From Rhodospirillales bacterium (GTDB lineage Bacteria > Pseudomonadota > Alphaproteobacteria > Rhodospirillales > Casp-alpha2): a stretch of 9,675 bases of DNA. The notes below the pieces were generated by a model. The model made no database searches, was not told where the DNA came from, and saw only the letters and a list, made by a program, of their open reading frames with translations. Positions 1 through 6,750 of this stretch are shown one piece after another (position 1 is the first letter of the stretch; every line of letters begins with the position of its first letter). A program made the position numbers and the translations under genes. Location of the stretch: the NCBI GenBank assembly GCA_021775275.1, contig JAJFIE010000447.1:1-9675 (forward strand), written 5' to 3'.

Positions 1-811
1 CGCCTTCGAGGCGACGGCGTTTGGAAATGGTCCAGATCAATCCGGCCTCTATGGGGGTCGTGGTTTCATCAATGTCATTGCCATACAGGCAAAGCCCCGC
101 TTCCAGACGAAGCGAATCCCTGGCGCCCAGGCCAACCGGCATGACTTCATCTTCGCCCAGCAGCAGACGCGCCAGGTCTTCTGTCGCATCAAGGGGGACG
201 GAAATTTCGTAACCGTCTTCGCCGGTATAACCGGATCGTGTAATGAAGCAGGGAATATCGGCGATGTGCAGTCCCGTGGCAGACATAAAACTCATGTGCC
301 GCGCGGCACTGGCGAAACGCGCCATGACGTCGACCGCCTTTGGGCCTTGCAGGGCGAGCAGGGCGCGGTCTTCGATAATTTCCAGTTCGCAGTCGCCGGA
401 CAGTTTGTCCTGAAGGTGCGCGATATCGGCTTCTTTGCAGGCTGCGTTGATCACCAGATAGAGATAATCACCATGTTGGGTTACCATCAGGTCATCCAGT
501 ATGCCGCCCTGATTATTGGTGAACATGGTATAGCGGGTGCGCCCGGCGCCCAGCGCTGTAATGTCGCCAGGCACCAGCTTTTCAAGCTCTTGCGCGGCAT
601 TTGCGCCGTGCAGACGAACCTGCCCCATGTGAGAAACATCAAACAACCCGGCGCCGGTGCGGGTATGGGTATGTTCCGTCATCACGCCTGCCGGGTATTG
701 AACAGGCATGTCGTATCCGGCAAACGGCACCATCTTGGCGCCCAATTCCCGGTGCAGTGCGTCCAAAGGAACCGTTTTTATCGGCGTATCGTCCGGGGGG
801 ATTGATGTCAT
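1..811 (-). CDS. gcvT: Aminomethyltransferase, glycine cleavage T-protein (3' end beyond window)
   Basis: This gene encodes the T-protein of the glycine cleavage system. The enzyme takes the aminomethyl group from the lipoylated H-protein, passes a one-carbon unit to tetrahydrofolate and releases ammonia, in the cytoplasm. Reading the minus strand from the ATG at 809-811 gives 270 codons that run off the window, about three quarters of the usual 360-370 residues. Visible family motifs are KMVPFAGYDMPVQYP (26-40), FDVSHMGQ (57-64), NNQGGILDDLMV (99-110) with the Asp pair of the folate site, ALQGP (153-157), RSGYTGEDGYEIS (192-204) and RDSLRLEAGLCLYGND (231-246). The start is supported by GGAG at 818-821, six bases upstream. 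A tandem glycine riboswitch lies in the leader, which independently supports the call. gcvH and gcvP would be expected just outside the window, but this cannot be seen. Confidence 0.97.
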   Translation of the reverse strand, partial: MTSIPPDDTPIKTVPLDALHRELGAKMVPFAGYDMPVQYPAGVMTEHTHTRTGAGLFDVSHMGQVRLHGANAAQELEKLVPGDITALGAGRTRYTMFTNNQGGILDDLMVTQHGDYLYLVINAACKEADIAHLQDKLSGDCELEIIEDRALLALQGPKAVDVMARFASAARHMSFMSATGLHIADIPCFITRSGYTGEDGYEISVPLDATEDLARLLLGEDEVMPVGLGARDSLRLEAGLCLYGNDIDETTTPIEAGLIWTISKRRRLEG

Positions 812-860
812 TACGGTCTCCAAAACAGTTGCGGTGTCAGGCCATGTGGTCTGCTCATCG

Positions 861-989
861 CCCCCTCTGTCTTGGAACCTGAAAGATTCCCCGAACGCCA
901 CCTGGAACGGCAGGGGCCGGGTTACATCTTCGGTGAAACACCGCCAATCAGACGCACAATCCGTGTGCCGGGGTGTTTTCTTTCCAGAG
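861..989 (-). promoter_or_regulatory. Glycine riboswitch, second (3') aptamer
   Basis: This is the promoter-distal aptamer of a tandem glycine riboswitch, read on the minus strand. The outer helix is formed by GGCUCUG near 983-989 and CAGAGG near 862-868, with a second pairing of GGAAAGA and UCUUUCAGG around 880-890. The core reads CACCGAAGAUGUAACC (about 920-935), a variant of the usual CGCCGAAGGAGCAACC, so it is more diverged than the first aptamer. It ends with the characteristic GACAGAGGGGG. About 40 bases separate it from the gcvT ribosome-binding site. No stem followed by a T-run is visible there, so control of translation initiation is more likely than transcription termination (inference). 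Confidence 0.85.
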
Positions 990-991
990 CC

Positions 992-1097
992 TCATCGTGC
1001 CTACGGTCCTGGTGCCTGAGAGTTTCCGGGGCGGTTGCTCCTTCGGCGCCGACTGCATGTTATCTTCATGCCGTGCAGTCGAACTCTCCCGTGGGCG
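992..1097 (-). promoter_or_regulatory. Glycine riboswitch, first (5') aptamer
   Basis: On the minus strand this segment carries the textbook glycine aptamer signature. GGGAGAGUU near 1082-1090 pairs with AACUCUCAGG near 1015-1024, and the conserved core GCGCCGAAGGAGCAACCGC covers roughly 1031-1049. A side stem of GACUGCA and UGCAGUC (1051-1081 region) forms the variable P3 helix, and GGCACCAGGACC closes the 3' side. With the second aptamer it makes the classical tandem arrangement. In this family glycine binding normally turns on expression of the downstream glycine cleavage genes. The predicted transcript start lies a few bases upstream, so the aptamer would be at the very 5' end of the RNA. 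Confidence 0.93.
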
Positions 1098-1105
1098 TTC
1101 ATCTG

Positions 1106-1134
1106 AGTATGTTATCGATATAACGATGATTCAA
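1106..1134 (-). promoter_or_regulatory. Putative sigma-70-type promoter of the gcvT leader
   Basis: On the minus strand a -35-like TTGAAT (1129-1134) is followed by 17 bases and a -10-like CATACT (1106-1111). Each hexamer matches the consensus at four of six positions. The implied start near 1099 places the transcript 5' end right at the first aptamer base, which is the position expected if this is the true promoter. The match is moderate and no other promoter was tested. Confidence 0.5.
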
Positions 1135-1190
1135 AATAATAGAAACAGACATCATCCGCCATACCTGTAGTCTTCACAATTTCGATATAG

Positions 1191-1203
1191 GGGTCATTGA
1201 CCC
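1191..1203. repeat. Perfect 13-base inverted repeat upstream of the gcvT promoter
   Basis: GGGTCATTGACCC is a six-base perfect dyad around a single central base. It lies about 57 bases upstream of the proposed gcvT -35 element, in the non-coding stretch between the 3' end of the lipoprotein-like gene (1319) and the leader. It could be a regulator binding site. It is not followed by a T-run, so it does not look like a terminator. The rest of 1204-1318 shows no gene or clear structure. Confidence 0.4.
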
Positions 1204-1318
1204 ATGTTAAGCTTCACCTGACCAAATGGGTAGGTGCACGGCCAACCCGACCGGGCGGCGCACAGTCTAGCGAGTCAGAATTGGATTTCAACCATTGCAT
1301 TGCACCGCATCACTTTAA

Positions 1319-1933
1319 CTAGGTCCCTGGTTGGCGGGTGAGGCGATTGTACTCCAGTTGTTCCGGGGTAACCTGAAATCCGACGTAAATCAGGAAGTCC
1401 TGCCCCGTTTGTGGTGGTTTAATGGGAATTGTGAGGATCACCGGGTCATCGTATGCGGAAAGGCGGAAACGATTGCCCTCGAACGGGGCGACAATGGTGA
1501 ACGTATTTTTGGTCAACACTGTCTTATCCAGCTTCATCAAGGTGATAAAATAACGAAACTCGGTGAATCCATCCACGTTGGCTGCCCCACGCGCCGCTGT
1601 CATACCGAGACTGAGTTCCACAGTGACCTGTCCGACACCGGTTTCCTCATCCACGTCATAGAGGCAACGGGCGATGAAGTCGTCGATACGGGCTTCGGCT
1701 GTAATATCGATCAAATCCCGCCCGGGTCCGGAACGGAACAGGGTGATCCGGTCCGCATTCGCGAGGATGGACACGCTGGGACAGGGCGGCGGTATAGGCT
1801 CGTCGAAAATCCCAGTCACGGCCCCGCACGCGGTTCCCATCAACCCCAGGAGGACGACCGCGATAACGCCAGGTCGCGGCCACGCCAGACCAGGCTGCAA
1901 CCTCGCCAGACGATGAAACATTCGAAAATTCAT
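1319..1933 (-). CDS. Conserved secreted or lipoprotein-like protein of unknown function
   Basis: A 204-residue protein with no function I can assign. The N-terminus has a basic stretch (residues 1-21), a hydrophobic segment (22-36, PGVIAVVLLGLMGTA) and then Cys36, so it resembles a lipoprotein signal. The box is imperfect, with Gly rather than Leu at -3, and cleavage as an ordinary secreted protein remains possible. After a Pro-rich CPSVSIL segment at 51-57 the rest looks like a beta-rich envelope domain, ending in a conserved-looking GFQVTPEQLEYNR (185-197). I recall similar proteins in other alphaproteobacteria from this pattern, but I cannot name the family. It lies 42 bases downstream of the CDGSH gene on the same strand and is probably co-transcribed. 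A second ATG at residue 5 is an alternative start; AAGG just upstream slightly favours the first. Confidence 0.85.
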   Translation of the reverse strand: MNFRMFHRLARLQPGLAWPRPGVIAVVLLGLMGTACGAVTGIFDEPIPPPCPSVSILANADRITLFRSGPGRDLIDITAEARIDDFIARCLYDVDEETGVGQVTVELSLGMTAARGAANVDGFTEFRYFITLMKLDKTVLTKNTFTIVAPFEGNRFRLSAYDDPVILTIPIKPPQTGQDFLIYVGFQVTPEQLEYNRLTRQPGT

Positions 1934-1975
1934 CCTGCCTTAAATACCTCTATTAGAAATAATTGCGGGTCTTTA

Positions 1976-2215
1976 TCAGAGACTATTGTGAGAACCATCA
2001 CACAATGGAGATTTCTTCGAGCGTTTACAGCCACAAAAAAACACCCGCTTGCTCTCTGTGGCTTCATAAACCATGGGTGTGAAGCCGGTCCCGGAATGAC
2101 TGCCATCACAGAAAGGCTGTTTTTTACTCTCGCCGCACGCACACCAGAAATACTTTTTCCCCTCATCTACATCGACGGGCAGGGGGGATTTCTGCGCAAT
2201 AACCGGTTCGCTCAT
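1976..2215 (-). CDS. Double CDGSH-type iron-sulfur protein
   Basis: This 79-residue protein is built almost entirely of two CDGSH motifs. The first is CACGESKKQPFCDGSH (25-40), with ligands Cys25, Cys27, Cys36 and His40. The second is CGCKRSKKSPLCDGSH (61-76), with Cys61, Cys63, Cys72 and His76. In this family each motif binds a [2Fe-2S] cluster through three Cys and one His, so one chain should hold two clusters, like the bacterial and mitochondrial MiNT-type proteins. There is no signal peptide or membrane anchor, so it should be cytoplasmic. Proposed roles in the family are redox or iron-sulfur handling; the specific partner is unknown. An AGGAA about ten bases upstream supports the ATG at 2213-2215. 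The lipoprotein-like gene follows on the same strand. Confidence 0.93.
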   Translation of the reverse strand: MSEPVIAQKSPLPVDVDEGKKYFWCACGESKKQPFCDGSHSGTGFTPMVYEATESKRVFFCGCKRSKKSPLCDGSHNSL

Positions 2216-2315
2216 GGTGGTATGTTTCCTTTCACATCACGAATGTTTTGTAATTCTCCCGTGCCCTGACTTTAGTGGACGAGGGGACGGCCCGGCAAGC
2301 ACCGGCGCAAACTTG

Positions 2316-4190
2316 TTACGGTTGACCTGAAATCGTGTCGGGTACGGGGTTTGAACTCTCCACCAAATGGATCAGGGACTGGGCCAGACGCGTGAGGGCG
2401 CGTGCACGCCCCCAGGGGTTGGTGACAGTTGAGGACTTCTCCAGGGATTGATCAAACAGCGCGCGGGCCCAGTCTGCCTGCCCGGCCGATGCGCGGTTTT
2501 CCGACAACTCGGCCAGCAACCATGCCTGGGTGGGGACACTCTTTATATTTTCCGTGTTCTGAACAGCCGTCTGTCTTGATTTTTCCAGTCCATTGGCGCC
2601 CGAATCATATCGGGAAAACGTGATCAGCCATGTGGTTTCCGCACGCAGGCGCTCATCTTTGATTTCTTCGGCCGCGCGAGACGCCCGCACAAACATGGCG
2701 GCATCAGGTGGATTTCCCGTTGAGCCAATGGTGGCATAGGCTAGGGCAATCTGGCTGGTGGCATAATCACGTGCGAAGGGAAATCGAATGGAGCCCTTGT
2801 CGGCGTAAGCGGATTCCAGAATTTTGAAGGCTTCCATCCGCCGACCGGACTGCGCCCGGCCACGTGCAATCGACGCCAGCACCACGGTACGGAAGCGCGC
2901 GGTCCCGATGGCGCGCGCCGTGGCGAGGGCGGCGTCGGCTTCACCGATCCGGAGTTGTGTTTCCGCCGTACTGATCATGACCGGTGTGCGTTCGCTGTCT
3001 TTGACAATATGCGTAAGTACAGTGGCTGCGTTCTCCATATCCCCAATCAACACCATCGCCCGCGCAACGTGACGGAGGGCGCTGTCGCGGCGTGACTCGT
3101 CGTCAATGCTTTCAGCCTGTTCCTTGAGGTTCGCCAACAGAACCTTGGCGTCTCTCTCGAATTCAAGCCGATAAAGAATAATGCTGCTCTGCGCCAGATA
3201 GGCGATGCGCCGGGCATCCGATCCGATGGACCGCACGTCTTCGCGCAGATGCGCAATCGCGGCTGTCGCGCCAAGTGTTCGCCCGCCATCGGCGATGATC
3301 TCGGCGATGTTGGCGTAAGCTTTTGCCCGCTCAACAACATCCGGAATGATAGCGGCGGCGGCCAACGCTTCATCATCGCGGCCCGCCAAGGCCTGTGCTT
3401 CGGCGATCTCGCCAAGTGCCGATATAATCAGGCGCGGGTCGGAGATACGCCGCACGGTGTCCCGTGCTTCAGCGCCCAGCCCTGCGCGGGCCTGTGCCAC
3501 CAGCAACTCGCCGAATACCCAGTTTCGCATTTCATTGCGGGGAACGGCCTTGGCGCTTTCCAGCGCCTCGTCCAACAGACACCGCACCGTTGGTTTACGA
3601 AAGCAAAGGGATGGATCACGAGCCGCATTGGCGGTTTCGTCTTGCAGGGATTCAACAATCAGGTCACGGGTCGCAGGATCACTCAGAAGTGCTTTACGCG
3701 CATGATCGGTCCGCGCCCGGCGCGCAGTCGCCAATTGGTCCAGCAGGCTGTTGACATTGACCGCGATCTCTATCTGTTCAACCAGCGCCTCATCGATAAT
3801 TCCGGTTACCTGTAACCCTTTTCGGCGTTGATAGTCGCGCACGGCCTGTTCGGTGAGTGAGTCAACTTCACCAGTGATGTTCCCCTTATAGAGGTCCAGC
3901 CCGCGCAACGCTGTTTGTAGCCGTGTGATCAGATCGGCACTGATCAGCGACGGCGACAGGGGGGTGATATCCGGTAATGCATCAGGTTGGGTGATATCGC
4001 CTTCCAGTGTTGCAGCCATTGCCGGATGGGCGCCAGTTGCAAACAGGCCTGCCGATGCAGCAATGATGCCGAGGCCCAGCGTACAGACATAAATAAGCGA
4101 TCCAGTGACACAGCCAATGGCGCAAAATTTTCGCAAAGACGCTTGCAGCCTATGGGTGCGGCATTGATTATGGCGGCGCTGATTCGACAT
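2316..4190 (-). CDS. Exported peptidoglycan-binding-domain protein with helical repeats
   Basis: From the ATG at 4188-4190 this is a 624-residue protein. Residues 1-59 form a long export signal: a basic region to about 21, a hydrophobic core at 25-52, and a likely cleavage site AHPAMA|ATLEG. Residues about 86-140 match a PG_binding_1 domain (LQTALRGLDLYKGNITGEVD and AVRDYQRRKGLQVTGIIDE), which binds cell-wall glycan or peptide stems. From about 175 onward the protein is a run of amphipathic helices, rich in Ala, Arg and Glu with recurring 'A.A.AGR..EAL' units, resembling TPR or other alpha-alpha repeats and usually a protein-interaction scaffold. A Cys pair (196 and 204) could form a disulfide. 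The likely location is the periplasm, attached to the wall. A TTG start at 4202 would add four residues. No strong ribosome-binding site is visible for either start. The precise function is unknown. Confidence 0.88.
   Translation of the reverse strand: MSNQRRHNQCRTHRLQASLRKFCAIGCVTGSLIYVCTLGLGIIAASAGLFATGAHPAMAATLEGDITQPDALPDITPLSPSLISADLITRLQTALRGLDLYKGNITGEVDSLTEQAVRDYQRRKGLQVTGIIDEALVEQIEIAVNVNSLLDQLATARRARTDHARKALLSDPATRDLIVESLQDETANAARDPSLCFRKPTVRCLLDEALESAKAVPRNEMRNWVFGELLVAQARAGLGAEARDTVRRISDPRLIISALGEIAEAQALAGRDDEALAAAAIIPDVVERAKAYANIAEIIADGGRTLGATAAIAHLREDVRSIGSDARRIAYLAQSSIILYRLEFERDAKVLLANLKEQAESIDDESRRDSALRHVARAMVLIGDMENAATVLTHIVKDSERTPVMISTAETQLRIGEADAALATARAIGTARFRTVVLASIARGRAQSGRRMEAFKILESAYADKGSIRFPFARDYATSQIALAYATIGSTGNPPDAAMFVRASRAAEEIKDERLRAETTWLITFSRYDSGANGLEKSRQTAVQNTENIKSVPTQAWLLAELSENRASAGQADWARALFDQSLEKSSTVTNPWGRARALTRLAQSLIHLVESSNPVPDTISGQP
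4143..4171 (+). promoter_or_regulatory. Weak candidate promoter for thrB-rnhA
   Basis: TTGCAG (4143-4148), 17 bases, then GATTAT (4166-4171) gives three and four matches to the -35 and -10 consensus. It would start transcription near 4178, about 25 bases before the thrB ATG. It lies inside the 5' coding end of the divergent gene, because only 11 bases separate the two start codons. The match is weak; it is listed because a thrB promoter has to lie in or beyond this segment. Confidence 0.25.
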
Positions 4191-4201
4191 CTGGAAATAC
4201 A

Positions 4202-5167
4202 ATGGCCGTCTACACAGAAGTTAGTGATGAAGAGGTATCCGAGTTCGTCTCCGCCTATGATATCGGTGGTGTGCTCGCATGCAAGGGTATCGCGGAAGGC
4301 GTTGAGAACTCTAACTATATGCTTACCACCGAGTCGGGGGCATTTATTCTGACCCTTTATGAAAAGCGTGTTGATTCGGCGGACCTGCCGTTTTTTCTGG
4401 GCCTGATGGAGCATCTGGCGGCCAAAGGCATTCCCTGTCCCACCCCCGTCAAGGCGCGAGACGGCGTGGCGCTCAGGGAGGTATGTGGGCGTCTCGCAGC
4501 CATCGTTACTTTCCTGCCCGGATTATGGCCGAAACGGATTTCCACGGATCATTGCCGGGACTTGGGTGAGGTACTGGCGCGCATGCACAAGGCCGGCGCC
4601 GATTTCGATATTCAGCGCACCAACAGCCTGTCGATCAACGATTGGCGTCCGCTGCTGGAAGCCAGCGGCCGCAACGATACGGAACTGGTCAAGCCCGGAC
4701 TATATGACGCCCTCACGCAGGAACTGGACTATCTGGAAGCTGACTGGCCCGAAAATCTGCCACTCGGCACCATCCATGCGGATTTGTTTCCGGATAATGT
4801 TTTTTTCCGTGACGGGCATCTGTCGGGAATTATTGATTTCTATTTCGCCTGCACCGACGCGATGGTCTACGATTTGGGTATCTGTCTCAATGCCTGGTGT
4901 TTCGAGCCCGATGGCAGTTTCAATATCACCAAGGCGCGGCGAATGCTGGCGACCTACCGTATCGAGCGTGGCCTGTCGGCGGCGGAACTTGATGCGCTGC
5001 CTCTGCTCGCGCGTGGCGCCGCGATCCGGTTTTTGCTGACCCGCTTGTATGACTGGATCAACACGCCCGCCAATGCCCTGGTGGTGCGCAAGGACCCAAT
5101 GGAGTATCTGGACAAGCTGCGGTTTCATCAGGGCGTGAAGAGCGTTGCGGACTACGGTTTGGAATAA
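4202..5167 (+). CDS. thrB: Homoserine kinase (APH-fold type)
   Basis: The enzyme phosphorylates homoserine to O-phosphohomoserine with ATP, the step before threonine synthase, in the cytoplasm. The 321-residue length and the N-terminus [11 protein letters not shown] are typical of the alphaproteobacterial ThrB that belongs to the aminoglycoside-phosphotransferase-like fold and not the GHMP kinases. Visible motifs are the nucleotide-loop region [13 protein letters not shown] (29-41), the catalytic loop HADLFPDN (192-199, with His192, Asp194 and Asn199), and IIDF with the metal-binding Asp212. The C-terminal [10 protein letters not shown] (276-285) is also family-typical. The start is fixed by the conserved N-terminus; the upstream TGGAAA is only a weak ribosome-binding site. 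rnhA follows 16 bases later, an order common in alphaproteobacteria. ispH, which often precedes this pair, is absent here and a divergent gene sits there instead. Confidence 0.97.
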   Translation: MAVYTEVSDEEVSEFVSAYDIGGVLACKGIAEGVENSNYMLTTESGAFILTLYEKRVDSADLPFFLGLMEHLAAKGIPCPTPVKARDGVALREVCGRLAAIVTFLPGLWPKRISTDHCRDLGEVLARMHKAGADFDIQRTNSLSINDWRPLLEASGRNDTELVKPGLYDALTQELDYLEADWPENLPLGTIHADLFPDNVFFRDGHLSGIIDFYFACTDAMVYDLGICLNAWCFEPDGSFNITKARRMLATYRIERGLSAAELDALPLLARGAAIRFLLTRLYDWINTPANALVVRKDPMEYLDKLRFHQGVKSVADYGLE

Positions 5168-5183
5168 GGATAAAAAAACAGCC

Positions 5184-5675
5184 ATGTCGGATGAAACTCC
5201 CCTTTCCGATGTCTCCCGGGCCGATGTCTCCCGGGCAGGTGTTGTCGTGGAAATGTTCACGGATGGATCATGTCTCGGCAATCCCGGTCCCGGTGGCTGG
5301 GGGGTTGTTCTGCACTGGAACGGGACCGAGAAAGAACTGTCCGGTGGTGAGCCGGAAACCACCAACAATCGTATGGAGTTGCTGGCCGCTATCCGTGGGT
5401 TGGAGGCGCTTTCACGACAGGTTTCCGTGAACCTCTATACGGACAGCCAGTATGTGCAGAACGGTATCACGTTGTGGGTTCACAACTGGAAGCGCAATGG
5501 CTGGAAAACCGCCGCCAAAAAACCGGTGAAGAACGAAGACCTGTGGCGTCAACTGGACACGCAGATAGAACGCCACGATGTGAGCTTTCACTGGGTCAAG
5601 GGCCATGCCGGGCATCCTGAAAACGAACGCGCCGATGATCTGGCCCGCGCGGCGGCAGAAGCGGTTTTGATCTAG
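5184..5675 (+). CDS. rnhA: Ribonuclease HI
   Basis: This 163-residue enzyme cleaves the RNA strand of RNA-DNA hybrids, for example primers and R-loops, using two metal ions. All catalytic positions are present: Asp27 in FTDGSC, Glu65 in NNRMEL, Asp87 in YTDSQY and Asp151 in NERADDLA, with the His141 loop KGHAGH (139-144). The basic [18 protein letters not shown] segment (98-115) is the handle region that grips the hybrid. An upstream ATG at 5145 would overlap thrB; the ATG at 5184 is preferred because it starts just after thrB, with AAGGA at 5166-5170 about 13 bases upstream, a rather long spacing. The first 20 residues are an extra, low-complexity leader that includes a 15-base tandem duplication. 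The stop codon overlaps that of the convergent gene. Confidence 0.97.
   Translation: MSDETPLSDVSRADVSRAGVVVEMFTDGSCLGNPGPGGWGVVLHWNGTEKELSGGEPETTNNRMELLAAIRGLEALSRQVSVNLYTDSQYVQNGITLWVHNWKRNGWKTAAKKPVKNEDLWRQLDTQIERHDVSFHWVKGHAGHPENERADDLARAAAEAVLI
5206..5235 (+). repeat. Tandem 15-base duplication in the rnhA leader codons
   Basis: The unit CCGATGTCTCCCGGG occurs twice back to back with no mismatch (5206-5220 and 5221-5235). It is in frame and encodes [10 protein letters not shown] at about residues 9-18, ahead of the RNase H fold. The identity of the copies suggests a recent slippage event. Confidence 0.95.
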
Positions 5676-6163
5676 CTCTGAAAATTTCGGATGTAGTTGT
5701 TTAAAATTTCTGCACTATCCGGATCGCCGTTCAATTCACGTTTCGCAAATTCAATCCCGGCGATCTCGTGTGTTGTGAACGGTTTCAGCAATACATGATC
5801 ATCGCTTGGCGCAACGCGAACAAGGGCGGCAAATTCGTCCATGTACTGTGGAAATGTCACGGTGATGTCTTCCATGAATTTACGCCATGTTGATCCGCTA
5901 TGCCGGATGACGCCTTCGGCTCCAATAGCATGTAATTCGTCATCGCTTCTGGGGGAAAGCCCATGCCGTTCCAGAAGCGGACGGGCTGAGTCGGCTACAC
6001 ATCGTTCAATCCGGGATAACAACGACAATTTTTCCCGCTGATGCGGTTCTGGGAAATATCGGGTGAGGCCTATGAAATAAGCCTCACCCATGATTTCTTC
6101 TTCAAAACAGAGCGTCAGAAACGGTGCGTAGTCAGACCCGTCTTTTGGGACTCGCTCCGCCAT
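5672..6163 (-). CDS. Small helical protein of unknown function
   Basis: A 163-residue, mostly alpha-helical, soluble-looking protein with no signal peptide or membrane segment. I do not recognise the family with confidence. Helices are rich in Glu and His: [14 protein letters not shown] (20-33), [22 protein letters not shown] (48-69), a middle segment around 93-115, and [14 protein letters not shown] (131-144). The spacing of acidic and His residues (Glu22, Glu27, Glu53, Glu110, His132 and Glu133) is reminiscent of a ferritin-like four-helix bundle, but this is a weak inference. It begins 15 bases after the peroxiredoxin stop codon. GGAG abuts the ATG with no spacing, so translation may depend on coupling to the upstream gene; Met25 is a less likely alternative start. 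Its TAG stop shares the CTAG at 5672-5675 with the rnhA stop. Confidence 0.82.
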   Translation of the reverse strand: MAERVPKDGSDYAPFLTLCFEEEIMGEAYFIGLTRYFPEPHQREKLSLLSRIERCVADSARPLLERHGLSPRSDDELHAIGAEGVIRHSGSTWRKFMEDITVTFPQYMDEFAALVRVAPSDDHVLLKPFTTHEIAGIEFAKRELNGDPDSAEILNNYIRNFQS

Positions 6164-6178
6164 CTCCGGTATAACTGC

Positions 6179-6661
6179 TCAGAGATTGGCCAGCATATGC
6201 TCGGCGCTGGTCACCTCGTAGCCGCCATCGGATTCCAGGTTAAGGCTTTCTACGGCGCCGTCGTTGACCACCATGGAGAACCGCTGGCAACGCATGCCGA
6301 ACCCACGATCGGTCAGGTCCAGTTCCAGACCTGTAGCACGGGCCAGATCGGCGCTGCCATCGGCAGCCATCATGACTTTGTCGCCAACACCCTGATCCTT
6401 GCCCCATGCGCCCATGACAAAAGCGTCATTGACGGAAACACAGACGATTCGCTCGATGCCCTTGTCCGCCAAAGCACTGGCATTGGCGACAAAGCCGGGG
6501 ACATGTTTGGCCGAGCATGTCGGCGTAAACGCACCGGGCAGACCGAACAGGGCGACCTTGCTGCCGTTGAAAATGTCGTCGGTGGTGATGGCCTCCGGGC
6601 CAGAGTCTTTCATCACGTAGAGGGTGACGCTGGGGATTTTTTCGCCGATGGAAATGGTCAT
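6179..6661 (-). CDS. Peroxiredoxin, Prx5/PrxII subfamily
   Basis: This thiol peroxidase reduces hydrogen peroxide and alkyl hydroperoxides. It is 160 residues long, the usual size for the Prx5/PrxII group. The active-site segment is PGAFTPTCSAKHVPGF (42-57), with peroxidatic Cys49, Thr46 and Pro42. A second Cys lies in IVCVSVNDAFVM (Cys74), the place where plant-type PrxII enzymes carry theirs, and a third at Cys125 in GFGMRCQRFSM next to the conserved Arg127. It has no export signal, so it is presumably cytoplasmic and reduced by glutaredoxin or thioredoxin (family knowledge). The ATG at 6659-6661 is preferred over a TTG five codons upstream because AGAGAG lies just before it. It sits 86 bases after the dsbD-like gene, with a 7-base inverted repeat between them, and 15 bases before the helical protein. 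Confidence 0.95.
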   Translation of the reverse strand: MTISIGEKIPSVTLYVMKDSGPEAITTDDIFNGSKVALFGLPGAFTPTCSAKHVPGFVANASALADKGIERIVCVSVNDAFVMGAWGKDQGVGDKVMMAADGSADLARATGLELDLTDRGFGMRCQRFSMVVNDGAVESLNLESDGGYEVTSAEHMLANL

Positions 6662-6717
6662 GATATCTCTCTTCAATGTTGCCTTCGAAAAAGAATGAAA
6701 CCTGAATACCTGCTAAA

Positions 6718-6750
6718 TAGGGGTTCCGAAGTGAAATTCCAATACCCCTA
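6718..6750 (-). repeat. Inverted repeat spanning the dsbD-like stop codon
   Basis: Perfect seven-base arms TAGGGGT (6718-6724) and ACCCCTA (6744-6750) enclose 19 bases. On the minus strand the first arm starts with the TAG stop of the dsbD-like gene, and the second arm is followed by TTTAGC, not a proper T-run. It could act as a weak terminator or an RNA-processing or stability element between the dsbD-like and peroxiredoxin genes. A strong intrinsic terminator is not supported. Confidence 0.4.

Noticed and set aside
266..805. A 179-codon open frame on the plus strand
   Set aside because: It is the reverse of gcvT, whose minus-strand translation matches the T-protein family throughout.
1215..1236. 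Possible terminator stem (CACCT and AGGTG arms) after the lipoprotein-like gene
   Set aside because: The stem has a mismatch in its middle and no T-run on either strand, so it is not a credible intrinsic terminator.
1331..2269. A 312-codon open frame on the plus strand
   Set aside because: It lies antisense to the lipoprotein-like and CDGSH genes. The latter has two complete metal-binding motifs, and the plus-strand translation shows no recognisable domain, signal or plausible composition.
2216..2315. Possible terminator or operator between the wall-protein gene and the CDGSH gene
   Set aside because: The GC-rich CCGG pairs near 2291-2305 give only four-base arms and no T-run; I see no supportable site in this 100-base gap.
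4700..5368. A 222-codon open frame on the minus strand
   Set aside because: It overlaps thrB and the start of rnhA in antisense, and both of those carry full catalytic motifs.
6662..6676. TTG start adding five residues to the peroxiredoxin
   Set aside because: The added codons coincide with the ribosome-binding site of the ATG at 6661, and that ATG gives the usual family N-terminus.
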